A stretch of 22,189 bases of DNA from Choristocarpus tenellus KU-1152 (taxonomy: Eukaryota > Phaeophyceae). Position 1 is the stretch's first letter, and the number at the start of each line of letters is the position of its first letter. Positions 1 to 12,400 of this stretch are shown here, one piece after another. Where the stretch lies: NCBI GenBank assembly GCA_964200185.2, contig CAXNAD020000299.1, positions 1-22,189 on the forward strand. Direction: 5' to 3'. The notes under the pieces are model-generated. The model was not told the origin of the DNA. It made no database searches and saw only the letters and a program-made list of their open reading frames with translations. The translations under genes were made by a program, and so were the position numbers.

Positions 1-17
1 CCCCCCCAAATACTTTG

Positions 18-234
18 GGTCTCCGTTTGGGGCTTGGCTTCGCATGGGTTTTTTATGACATTTTCCTATTCCAAATTTTTTTGGAGTGGGTAAAATGTGT
101 ACATTATGAAAAGGTGTGTCCGGAACAAGGATATTGGCACTTCCTAACAACCACCATAGCCAAGATTACATTAAAATCACAACATTGGAATTTGGCCCCC
201 CAAATGGATGCTGCTCTATCCTCTAAGATACTTT
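18..234. repeat. MITE-like element, copy A
   Basis: Shares the body motif CGTTTGGGGCTTGGCTTC and the right end TCCTCTAAGATACTTT with the other copies. The left inverted end is degraded or lies at the window edge. Confidence 0.75.
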
Positions 235-348
235 GGCTCAATAACAAGTATGAGTGGGTTTAAAATGGATACAAGCAGTGACAAGAATAAGGACACAAAA
301 ATGCCGGCCCTTCTCTGGAGCAAACTAGAAGAGGAATAGGCAGTGTAC

Positions 349-463
349 CTGCCATTTCTGAACGGAGGTCTATGAGCTGCCGTTGCAACTCTCCCACTGC
401 CAAGAACTTTTCCCGAAGCTGAGTTTGGAATGCTGCGGCCTGCTTTCTCCTTTCCTGATCTCC
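349..463 (-). CDS. Coiled-coil gene exon 19, last exon seen in the window
   Basis: 115 nt after GACCACAG, phase 0 in and phase 1 out at GCAG|GTACAC. Heptad helix (QTQLREKFLAVGELQRQLI, DLRSEM). The gene probably continues past the left edge. Reading through the donor reaches a stop within about 100 nt, so a terminal exon is a less likely alternative. Confidence 0.65.
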
Positions 464-3400
464 CTGTGGTCAACATTGAAGGGAAGCATATGTCAATGCC
501 CTTCCTTGCAGTACATGGTGCTCAACCTACTGTGGAAAGACTTGAAAATTTCTAGTGCCTAGTGGAATGGTTGGCACCGTTTGTGCCATGGAAGCAGCAT
601 TTTAAGGAGATCGTGAACTTACGCACTGTTCACAAGCACTTCTATTTCTGTTAAGGTGTGTGGAGTGGAAAGTCCTGTTACATAAAAGACAACCCCTGGG
701 GTTTCAAACATGCGCAGTGACTTCACTTGTAGGCCACAGAGCACCTCCTACTACAACCTATTTCGAGGTAGAACTTTGTCCAGCCAGTCAACCGCTCAGT
801 GTTCTTCTCCTCACTCCCCTTTTTTTGCCCACCCCTCAAGCTGCAGATCATTTTAAAGTGAGCACCATGTCCTTAGGCAAGAGAGTTCACAATCACTTTG
901 TCATGTATGTGTCAGCGCCCTCAACTTACACAGGTGCAGCAAGAGCATGCACATGTATCAAAGAGAGACAAATGTCGAGAAAAAAAACATTATGTACTCC
1001 TAACAAAAATTAACCTCATCTAGGGCCGCTTGTGCAGCCCTCAAGCTCTCGCTGTGGCGTGCTTGACTCTCAGCACGTTGGTCACGGGCTGATGCAATCT
1101 CCTCTGCAGCAGCCAAGACTTCCTCTCGTAGCCTGCGGTTGGCTGTACGAGCAGTCTCAAGAGCCTGCCCATAAACCACATGTACTGTGTCAGTTTATGC
1201 CGACCAGTAGTGTATGGAGAGGGAACATGCAAAGTCAAAAATACTCAACAGTGTTGGTGGGGAACGCAACTTTATCTGGGGGCGTGTAAGGCAAGAGAGG
1301 GGTCAGAGATTGAATGGCAGGGCATCAGTGGTCTGAATGGAATTGGAGGCGGCATTCCAAACATAAGACTCCTTGTCGATATGTCTGCCCTGTAAACCAT
1401 CACAAGAACTTTTTCCTGTCCTAGCAACAGTTTTCCTTGCCTCACCAATTGCTCTGCTCGTAGTTGATCCCTGGCCTTTGTGTAGCCCTCTCGCAGCAGT
1501 TCCAGTTGTTTTGTTGTCCCAACTAGCTCTGCCTCCAGCGACACCTTTGTTATGAGTTGTTGCCACATTTGTTTCCGTGAGAGATTGGGTAGGAGTGGTA
1601 AAGGGAAAGGGTAGTTTCGAATTGAAGGTGAGATATGGGGAGAGGGAGAGGGGAAACAGGTACAGAGAAACATTGGGGATGATATGAGGATTTAGTCCAA
1701 GTAGAGTCTACTTTGAGCTCTAGTAGAGACCTGTTGAAAAAATTAATGCAGGCTATGTTTGACCCCAACTTGGCATGGGTATATTATATAGAGGATGCTG
1801 ACAAACTCACCACATTGCCTCCCATGCTCCTTTAACCGACACATGTCCAATACCTCTAGAAATCCTGAAATACATAAGTATCCAGTGCAAATGTGTATCA
1901 AGTCTGTGTGTAAGTGTGTGTTTAGATTGACCCTATTTCATGCCTTTTTGTTGACGGCCTTTGGGATTCAGAACATCCTGTCCAACTACTGTACCCCATC
2001 CTCGTCACAGAGTACTCCTAAGTACTCGCATTTAGTCACAGTCTATCCAGGTGAGTGCATAGGGACATAATTATAGAACAGCATACATAAATGTCCTGTT
2101 CCAACAATTGTACCTTCTCAGTGCTAAGATCCCTGACTGTTTCTGTAAGCTTATGTACTTCCTGCTTATGCAACTCAGATCGCTCCTCTTGCTCCTTAGC
2201 CCAGTCTCCCTGAATCTCGGGTGGTGAGTAAAGCATGTTGCAACAGGTGTTTGATGAGTGAAATTTAGATTCAAGGATGAACCTGTCCATCATAGTAGTG
2301 AAGACCATAGTAGAAAAATAGAATATCGACACCTTTGCCATTATCGGTTGTCCCTTCACCTGAGCAGAGATTATGTAGAAGAATCTACGATTTCCTGCAA
2401 CTCCTTGTTTTGTGCCTGAGGTAAACGGGCAAGGCAACAAAATGGCCTAGACAGCACACCTCTATACAATCTCACAATGGTTGTACTAGAGGCTTCGTAG
2501 GATCGTGACAAATTAGATGCACCACCAAAAAGGCAACCAAACTCTTGTGGGACACTTTTACATGGATGTTTTCCGCCTTTGCTACTACTGCAACCTAATC
2601 AAGAGACAAGTATAGTACAAACTTCAAAACATACTTCAACAGAGATGGCCAGAAGGTAGAATAAAGCTACACACAGTTGAACACAACCCACTGTCTGCTA
2701 CTGACCAATGTTCCTTCCCAGTCAGGAATTGAGTCATATCAAAGTATTTCTAAGCCAAATTAAAAGAATTTATCCCTTCCATAAGATGAGGAAGTGCATG
2801 GAGATTGCTTAGGTGGCAAGCTGGGAAGAGATGTTACGCAATACTCAAAGAAGGAAAATATGCCGAAGCAAGTACACTCTGGGTCACATGACAGGCCACT
2901 CACCTTGACTTCACCTAGTTGTCGTGTTGCAGTTGCCAGTGCTGTCCTGAGCTCATCCCTGCAGGTAATCTCTGATTCCAGCTGACTCTTGAGGTACTGC
3001 CGTTCATTGTCCAACCTGCGAATCACTGCCTCACTCGCAGCACGGTCTGCCCCAGAACCAGGTTCATGTGAGGTCGCCTCTTCTATCAGCTCTTCCACCT
3101 TGGTCTAGACAAAAACGTAGCGAAGAGAGCAATATTTTTTTTCAACGTGTTATTTTCTGACTATGCAATTAGTGGTTACATAGAGAGTGAGTGCCCTTGG
3201 AGTACTCCGGATTGGGATGACCAGGGTTCTTCAGAGGTCCTTACTTTGGAGGTATCTCGATAGGTAAGGCCTAGGTCCAAATTCGCAGACCTGGTCCTTT
3301 GCCTGGGACTCAAGCAAAGCTCGGAACAAAGCAATATCTGGCACTGAAGTGGGTTGAGAGGCAGACCTAAACCTGGCACCAGGTCATTACAAACGGTCCC

Positions 3401-6400
3401 AGGTCTTGACTATAGCCTCACACTCGAACCCACAACTGGCACTACTGTGGCTTCAGACAAGACCAGATGAAACCCAGTGAATAATTTCAGGGCAAAAGCT
3501 CATTTCAATTCAAATACACTACTTTGTTGTGTTTTTAGCATAAGACCAAGACAATGTGGAGTAGAGTGTATGCTTTCAAAATATATCATATCTGTTGCTG
3601 GGGTGATGAGTCAAATCATCTTAGAGGGTAGAGCCGTGTCCACTCGGGGTTCAAAATCGAATTGTTTTCATTTTGATGTAATTTTGGCTATCGTGTTTGT
3701 TAGGAAGTGTAAATATCCTTGTTCCGGACACACCTTTTTTCAACGTATACATTTACCTACTCAGAAACATTTCGGATTTGGTAAAATTTCATAAAAAGCC
3801 CGGGGGAAGTTAAGCCCCAAAAGGATAAACAGCACAAAACTCGTACCATCTAAGATACTTTCACTCTGATCTAAGATTATACTAATCTGAGGCCGCGGTA
3901 GACTGGCTAGAATATCATTATGTGCCAGCTTTCATTGGACCAATCAAGGGTCGACCTGGAACCTGCTCTATAGCAAGCCAGTCGGCACTGAGATCTTGAT
4001 CCGGTGTTGGATTAAACTGCAGTCTAAATAGGGTCTTGCCAAGAATCCTGGAGATAACAGGGCAGCACCACCAACCAAATCTGATCAGCTCTACTATACT
4101 CTATTTGAAGGTTGCCCCGAGCTCCTCCCCTTTTTTTCTTGTGTGCAGACAAGAAAGCACTGCAATTGTGAGGATTTTGCAAAAAAATTAAAAAAGCATA
4201 TTCTTACGTATATTACTTCCATCTTCTCATCTCTCATTTATGAAGAGGGGGTATGTCCACTTTTATTTTTGTTATGCATATCTGATTTTCAGCATCTCAA
4301 AATACCCTCCCCGGCCTACGATTTTGTCACCCTTTCTCCAGCGAAACTTGCAGTCGTCTCTCCCTTGCTTGCTTGAAATATATTTTCACCTGGGCCTTAA
4401 CAAGCTCTGCCGCCTTATCCTGCAACTTGGCTTCAATCTGTGCCATCTCAGCCTTCACAGCCTCCTCACGATGGCGGGCTAGCGAGGTGTCACCCAGGGC
4501 ATCATTGAGCTGGTCCTGGAGAACTTGGACCTTGGATTGAAGCCTATGTTTTTGCATGAGGGTGTATATTTGGGAGGGAGGGAAGGATAGAGGTGGGAGA
4601 GGAGGATAGAAGATGATAAAGATAGGGAAGTTTGATGTACAAGAGGGGTAGGGCTTGCTTTCATATGGAGGAACATAAAGAATAGTACCCTGGTCAGGAG
4701 AGAGGGGGAGGGGGAGAAGATATCCATGCCTTAGTAATCTTGAATATATTTGAATCAAACCATTTAGGAGGGTAGGATTTTCGCCCTGTTTGTCCGTTGG
4801 GGCTTGACTTCCCACGGGTTTTTTATGCCCTTTTTCGGTTTTCTGTGTGAACACAGTTACCCTAACCCTAAAATGTATACGACAATGAAAGGTGTGTCCA
4901 CAGCGAGGATGTTGACACTTGCTAACAAACACAACAACCAAAATTTATCAAAATCGTATTATTGGATTTATGACCCCGAACAGACGCGGCCCTACCCTCT
5001 TAAATGATTTGGGTCTTTCCAGTGTGGAAGATGAAATAGGCGAATGGCCTTTCTTGCAAACCCACCAAGCAATCTCACTTGAAATGGAATGAAAGGACCC
5101 AGACCAGACCTGCCTCACACAACATATGGATCAAAGTATCCCCTCATCATTGAGGTATATAATTCAGCAAGGCGAAGCACACCTCATTGTGTCTTTCCAT
5201 CACGCTGTATCACAACTGTCAACTCCCCATTGACATCCTTCTCCCCTCCTAACCTGGACCCGCCTGCCTCTCTGACCTTCTGTGCCCATACCTGAACGAT
5301 TCGTTTAAGCTCTCCTCCATCTGCTGTTTCATACGTGTCACAGTAGCCTCAACCGCTAGTTCCTTTTGTCGTTCAGCTTCCAGGGCCTGTTTTCTGGCCC
5401 CCTCGCGACCCTCTTGCACTTTCTTCTGGCATGACACTATGTAATGTGGCAATCAAAATCGCCAACAGAAGATTCAGGAAGACCGGGGGGTGGGATGGGA
5501 AGAGATGAGGTCAGTACAGAACTGAATATGAAGTTGATCGTGGTCAGAGCACCATGTGGAGGGAGGGAGGAGGAGGGAGGAACGGAAACTGCATCTCACC
5601 GAGGCGTTCTTCTACCTCTTTCTTGAAAGTTTGCTCTGAGGCCAGCTGAGCCTTCAAGAACTCCACCTTCGTAGGCGTTTTATGTGTGCACAAGGTGTGC
5701 AAGGTCGTTGAAAGCAGAAATTACTGAGGTGAGATTGGGCTTTCGGAGACAGAAGGTGAGGTAGAATTGAAACTGCCTATTACAGCTGCCATCATTAATG
5801 CGATCATCTTGGCCATTCAAAATGCTGTTCTTGTCCATACCTTGTTGTTAAGAGTACGTATACGAGCTTCAGAGGTGGCAGTGATGGCAGCCACAGCACT
5901 TTTCCCATCCATTCTTCTCCCATCCGGGTTTTGCACATCCATAGACATAGTTTGCTGAACAGTCTGTCGAAGAATCCCCACTTCCTGGGAGAGCATAATG
6001 AAGGTTGAGGGAAACCACCCCAGGAGATGGAGGTACAAGTTATAATATTGTACTGGTACAAGTAGCTGGTTGAGAAAAGGTTTTTGGGATGTAGAGTTAG
6101 TCCTTGCTTATGTGTTCCTTAAAAAGTATGCCTGCCTGCTCAATTTTCAACCCAAAACATCACATAACGTTATTTCAAATCCAGGATCCAAGTTTCTTGA
6201 ATCTCGGAATATCGGGGCTTAGAATCGGCCTTCAACACCACTGCAGTAGAGTGGTGTAGTACTAGTTCCTGCTTCCCACATTGTAGACCTCACATAGGTC
6301 ACCTTGAGAAGCGGGAAACTATTCCTCAACCCCAATCCAGTTCGAATAAAAGAATCTCCAAAAATCAACTTGATTTCTTTCGTAGTTCAAACCGGAAACT

Positions 6401-9400
6401 AACCAAGATCAATCCCTGTAGTATTGACACAAATCCCAATGCCCTACAATGAATCAGTCACCTTCCGAGCCTCTTCAGCAGCTTCCTCGGCAAGCTGTCT
6501 CCTCTTCCGCTGCTCCTCCTCCTTTGCCTTCAGGGTAGATATTTGTTTCACTGCCTCTGCAACCTGGAGACATGGTGATATTTTTGTATGTTGCAGTTCC
6601 TCGAGCTAGAACCTACAGCTATAGCAGACAAAAGAGGGTATTGAAAGGGGAATACCCTCAAAATTGAGGCCGTGTACTGTTGACAGCAAGGTATGCTGTA
6701 TCCGACCCAATTGGGATATGCCCTTGTAATTAATACCTGATTATCACTAAGGTGCTGACTGCTCATTTCGTTCCTCTCTGTAATACCAAGTAAGCCGGGG
6801 ACAATTGACAGCAGCTTCAACAGCTCTTTAGCTCTTCAAAGAGATCAACGTGACTGAAGTTGATACAGGGACTCTCCAGGGAGATATATACATCTAGTCC
6901 AACTGCCATCTACTCTAGAGTCCTACCTAGATTATGGTTATTCATCTACACCATTCTCTCTTGTAGGTTGCACAACACATGTACAAGTTGGAGAGATGTG
7001 GAATGCTTTTCGAGAGAGGTATGTCTGCCCTGGAGTACTCCTATAGAATACAGTAGGACTGTGGCTCTAGTCGGTAACACAGTCCGCAGAAGCTCTCCAT
7101 GGCTACAATATACATGATCTCCCCCTCTATCCCCCTTTCCCACCCCTAATGTCTGGTCCAGTCGGATCAAATGCATCCTGTAATTGTCCTTTTCAAATCC
7201 TCACCACTACCAATAGTTCTTGAAAAGCAAGAATACCACTCTCTACCTGTTCTTGTAAAGTAGTCCCACGGTCTTCTAGGGCTGCTGATATTGACAATGC
7301 CTCCTGAAGTTCCTGGCGGGCTTTGGCCTCCACAGCTGCCACCTGGTCATCGTTTCAGTCTGACACGTTAAGATGAGCTAATGCAGTTACAAGTGCCAAA
7401 GGACTATGTCAAGGAAATATCATAGAGCATAACCTTTGCCACCGCTGCAAATTTTGGCATCTCCACATCTCAATAATAGTCCCATTTCGACGAACATACT
7501 GTTTTGAGATACTATTTGGAGTAGATCCAAATGCTCTAGGAAAGGCGAGTGTCCATGTGAGGTCTTCACCGAGATGGAGTGCTCTCTACCCTTCTTTGTT
7601 CTTGATCTGGTTGATACCCACTCCCAGTCATAATCAGTCTATGGATAGTTGGGGGGAGGGGGGGGGGCTTACTGCACCTACAATTGGAGACAGCTATTGA
7701 ATACAGTATTAGTATCTTTCAAATGTCAAGTAACCAGGATCTCTCTTGTGCAAAGCATCTTTGCTCCCAATATGTAGATCATCGTTGTATCTTCTACCGG
7801 TACATTGCTTTTGTTTCCTACGTATAGAAAATTACACCACATTTCAAAGTAATTATTTAGAACAAATTCCTTGCTCCGCACGCCTTCTCATGGATTCCTG
7901 CACTTCAGTTCTTTCCCATTCAACTTCGCCCCAGTAACCCACCTCCCGTCCCTTCTGTGCAAGTAGTGCTCGCTTCTCATTGATGAATCGCTGTTGCAGC
8001 TCCCCCATCTCAAGGTGAGCACTTTCCAGGCGTGCGATCAGACCCTGCTACCATTAATGCAAGGGAGTGAGTGTACTGCAGAGGTGTCTTGCCTCAAGAT
8101 TAAGGTTCTTCAACCCTTGTACACATGCAGGTCAAAGCGGATGTGAAATCTACTCCTGCATAGCTTGAAGAGTTTGGAATGTCCTTTGCAGGGCAATGAT
8201 CATTATCACTTGAGTATTCCATTGTAGAACAGATGAAGCAGCTTCTAGTCAGTGCACAGATTACTATATCCCCTCCTTTCCCACCTTCCCTTCACTAACC
8301 CTCCCTTAATCATACTGTCTTTCACCAACACAAGTAGTGATTTTTTCAAACCTTATCGACTTCCCTCAAGTACTTAAATTCTCTCCCATATCACCGTACA
8401 TGCCCAGACAATCACATACTCAGAAGGAGTGGAAATCCACCGAGAGGTAGGCAGGGTTTGTGTCTTAAGGACCCCAACAAAGGCCAAAAAATATCTCATA
8501 TTGTACAATTTTAGAAAGACCTTTTGGTGAATTGTGGTGTCACATTGAATTGTGGAAAGGAGTGATATCAATTCTGCATACACCATGTGCATATAAAGCA
8601 ATAAATCAAGGTGCATTGCACAGGGTACGAAAGATGGCTTAAATGAAAAAGGGTCCAAAACTGCCTACCTCCCAATTGGCTTGGCTCCGAGTGCGCACAT
8701 TACACACACACATTTGCATGCAATTGTGAAAACGATTTTCCACCCGTCTATCATACCCCACACCCCCTACAGAGTCTCCTTTGAAAGGAATCTTACCTTG
8801 GTTGACTCTCGTCCGTCAACGCCAACTTCCTCACTCCCACCACTCTTTGCCGGCTTTGCCAGTTCCTCAGCTGCCTGATGAGATCTTTGAGCAAGTTCCC
8901 TTGAGTGCTGTTCACCCAATGCAAGCTCCCTCCTACAGTGATCCTCATCTTTCTCGGACATGGCACGGATGAAGTCTCCCCGAGCCTATTAAGTTGGAGT
9001 GAAGGTGTCACCAGTTTGGTCTGAGGTATCTAACCGGGTTTGGAGTTGGTTAGGAATGAGGTTGTAAGGGAAACACATTTCCACAGTATAGTCAAATATG
9101 TAAGCAGGACATATGTACGGAGGAGGCTATTGATCGTGAGAGTTGATATGCTATTCATGTGAGGCAATATCCGGAGGCAGTCAAGCAGGAGAGATGGTCG
9201 GTAAAATATCAATCTGCAGTCACGTTTTTTCCACACACTCAAGCACACACACAATCCTTGGGTTCTTGTCAATCATGAATATATCCCACTACTCCCACTT
9301 TCACCCTTCTCCTGAACGACCACTCTCATCTCTCCGCCTCCTCTACTATGTCATACCTTATCCCTCGCCCACCTACTCTCCTCATGTCTCCCATGCTCCC

Positions 9401-12400
9401 ATTCAAATTCCTCCCTCCCCTCCCCCTTATCGTTTTGCACTTTTATCTTCCTCTTCCCCACTTCCCTGGGATTCTAACACCAATTTGGATTCAAAACTCC
9501 GATCTTTTCCTTCTATGTCAACCTGTGCAAACTTTTTCCTCGCCCTCTCCGCCTTCACTGCCTCATCCGCTCTCTCCTCCTCTGCCTTCCTTGCTCTTGC
9601 TCTCAGAGCTTTGTTTTCAGCTTCCACCTCTGAGAGCCTCTCTCGGAGAGCTCCTATTGTTGCCACCCCTCCTTCTTCAAAAGATACGCCGGCTCTTCTC
9701 ACACTGAACTCGCCCTTACCCATGCCTCCCGCAAGGAACCCTGTTGTGAAATGGTTTCCAAATAGACTGTCTTTCCCCCCAGTAGGCACCCCCCCAGGCA
9801 TCAAAGGGAGGCTTCCACTACTCTCTTGTTCACCTTCACCACCTGGAATGCTCTGCCTCCTTGACCGATTAAGGAATTCTTTTTCAGCAACAGACAAGTT
9901 GACATGTTTGCTTTCTTTCCAGCATACATCATTTTCACCTCCATCCACCCCTTCGAGTGCCCCACCCTCTTCTACTGAAATGGAGTCAGCATAATCCATT
10001 CTTTTGGGCATGAAAACCTGAGAAGTATGTACAAAAAAGAGGACAGACACAATTAAGAACAATAATAGACCGAGAGCGTCAAGTCTGAAGGAGTAACTAT
10101 GTCCACTTGCTGCTTCCGTGTAGGTTTCTATTTTGGATTTTAGGTCCACGCAACAACATCTACTGGATGTATCCCAACTGCCCTACACCAAGAGGTTGCT
10201 AGATGTGCCCTGAATGTTCCCTCGTGGTTGAAGGTAGGGGGGAGTATATTTCACATGACAGATATCCACGGAATCTCGGATCCCACCAACCTTTTGATAT
10301 TACATTGAAGGCATAGGGAGAAACTTAGAACAGACTAGGGCACATTGACTGAGTATGTAGCAATGGATTGTGGAGTATGAGTCTTCAGGGGCACAAGGAG
10401 GCATGATGCATTGGCATATGGAGAACCTCCTAGTCAGAAATTTCAAGAAGGGGGAAGCAAGGTTGTTTCAAGTCATTCGTTTTTGAAGCTACAATCCTTG
10501 GTGGCATGGCTCCAGTCCAAAGGATAGGACACACATTTCACTGAGAGTCAAATTAAGCGAGAAGTACCCAGAGTTGTATTTTAAGGATGCTGACAAGTGT
10601 GTCCAAAATTTAGCTTTTTTTACCAATGCATGTAGGATCTTTTCTGAAATATTTCCAAAAGTCCCAAACAATAGAGAAATCAATGCTTTCAAGTCGAACT
10701 TAGCTCTTCATCCATAGAAATACAGGCTAATTGTGTAAGATAAAAAACTGGCTTAAAATGCAAAACAACGGCCAAAACTTGGGTACCTCTTGCTTACTTC
10801 GACTCTGAGGCGTTGTGCTATTCATCCTCTTTCCAACCCTTTCCACCCCATTCCAACCTCCCGCCAAACAGGGCTACCATGTGGGCACAACACAAGCACA
10901 GCAGGTTGTCCACTGTACTAGAGGATGCATGGGTACTAGTCATGGGGCAAACGATGCACATTCATGCAAAAAATATGTGAAGAAAAACTCTTCCCCATCT
11001 TCCTCACAACATTACTTTAGCTTATGGCTCATCCTTCTCCATCGCCCAGAATCCCAGGTAAAATGTTACTGTGAATCATCAGGGAAAGGAATAGCTATAT
11101 GTATCTTGCATGCTTCTACGGCACATTGGAATCTCTGCTGGCCTCAAATGCAACTATCCATACCTGAGCAGCCCTTGCCTCGGCAACAGCTTCTAGTTCC
11201 TCCAGAAGGCACTCTCCTGACGTCTTCCCTTGCTCATTAACCTTGCCTCCAACCTGGAATCCATTCCCATTCCCATGTTGTTGCCCATGAGACAATCTTG
11301 ACCCTTCCACCTTCACTGACTTCTTTTGTCGTCTTCTTTCACCTACTCCCTTACCCACCTTTACCTGCTCGCCCCTCCCACCACCAGCAATGTGAACAAC
11401 CCCTGATGTTGCAGGTTCGGCAAGTTCCTCCACACCCATCTCTCTTGCCAACTTTTCCCTCTCCAGGGCAAACCGGGCCAGAAGTGTCAAGTTGGGGGTG
11501 CCTTCTTTGTTGGCATTCTTTCCTGTAATAGCAGGGTCGATAGGCAGTTTTGCGCTGTAGATGCTTGTCACCTGATAAAGAGTGAGCAAGGTATTTGGAA
11601 TATTCTCAGGAGTATGTGTGTGGATCCTTTGGCGAGGATTGGGGGGGTGGGTGAGGACTTGGCGATTGGAGAATAGAGGAGACTGGGGGGATACTGAGAG
11701 GTGAGAATATCCCAACTGTTGTCAGTATAGGCGATGGGAAAAGCTTTGTGTCTAAGACTGAAGTTGACTGGTAGAGTTTGATTGAGTAATATTTTGAGCT
11801 CACAAATAAATAGTACTGTTAGACTGTGCTTCATATTCCCATTCCAGCACGAGTCAACAGCAAAGTTTTCCTCACCTCTGCCATTGCTTCGTTCATGGAC
11901 TTTGTTACGGTTCCTTTCTCATGTCCTCCATTGCTTCTACCCAAAGGACATGATATTTTCTGGAAGGGGCCAGATTCTTGCTCCTTCCATACCTTACACT
12001 CCCCACTCACAATTTTATCCTCTAAATAGTTACTCTGATCACCACGTTCGCCATATTTGCATGTTGTAGTGTCTTCCTCAATCTTATCACTGCTGGCAGT
12101 AGCCCTCTCTTCCTCATCCCCTTCTGTATTTGGCATGGAGACCTGCATGTCCTGACCATCCCTCTCATCACCAGCAGTCCCACTCCCATTCCCTGCTAAC
12201 ATCCCCACAGCATCCCTGCCCTCATATCTGCCACTCTGCATGCCCCTCTCTCCTCCTCCCTTTGGTACACCCTGTTTCCCGCTTTGTCCTCCACTCTGAG
12301 CCCCTTTTCGAAATATGTTTTCGCTTCCATTCACGGCACTGTGACCATAACATGTTGTAGCAGAAGCTGGTCGATGCTCAAGTTTTTGTTTTCCCCTCAC

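Noticed and set aside
660-1013. Plus-strand open frame of 117 codons
   Set aside because: Lies antisense in an intron, has no domain-like pattern, and no splice or start context stands out.
1795-1850. Candidate minus-strand exon ending at a perfect GTGAGT donor
   Set aside because: No acceptor gives a phase that matches exons 16 and 17.
3176-3379. Minus-strand open frame of 67 codons in the intron between exons 14 and 15
   Set aside because: No heptads, no phase-compatible splice sites and no recognisable motif.
9143-9994. Plus-strand open frame of 283 codons, rich in Pro, Ser and Leu
   Set aside because: It is antisense to exon 6 and its pyrimidine-rich intron. The composition follows from C/T-biased DNA, and the minus strand has phase-matched splice sites and heptads.
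10815-11240. Plus-strand open frame of 141 codons
   Set aside because: Overlaps exon 5 on the opposite strand and has low-complexity composition.
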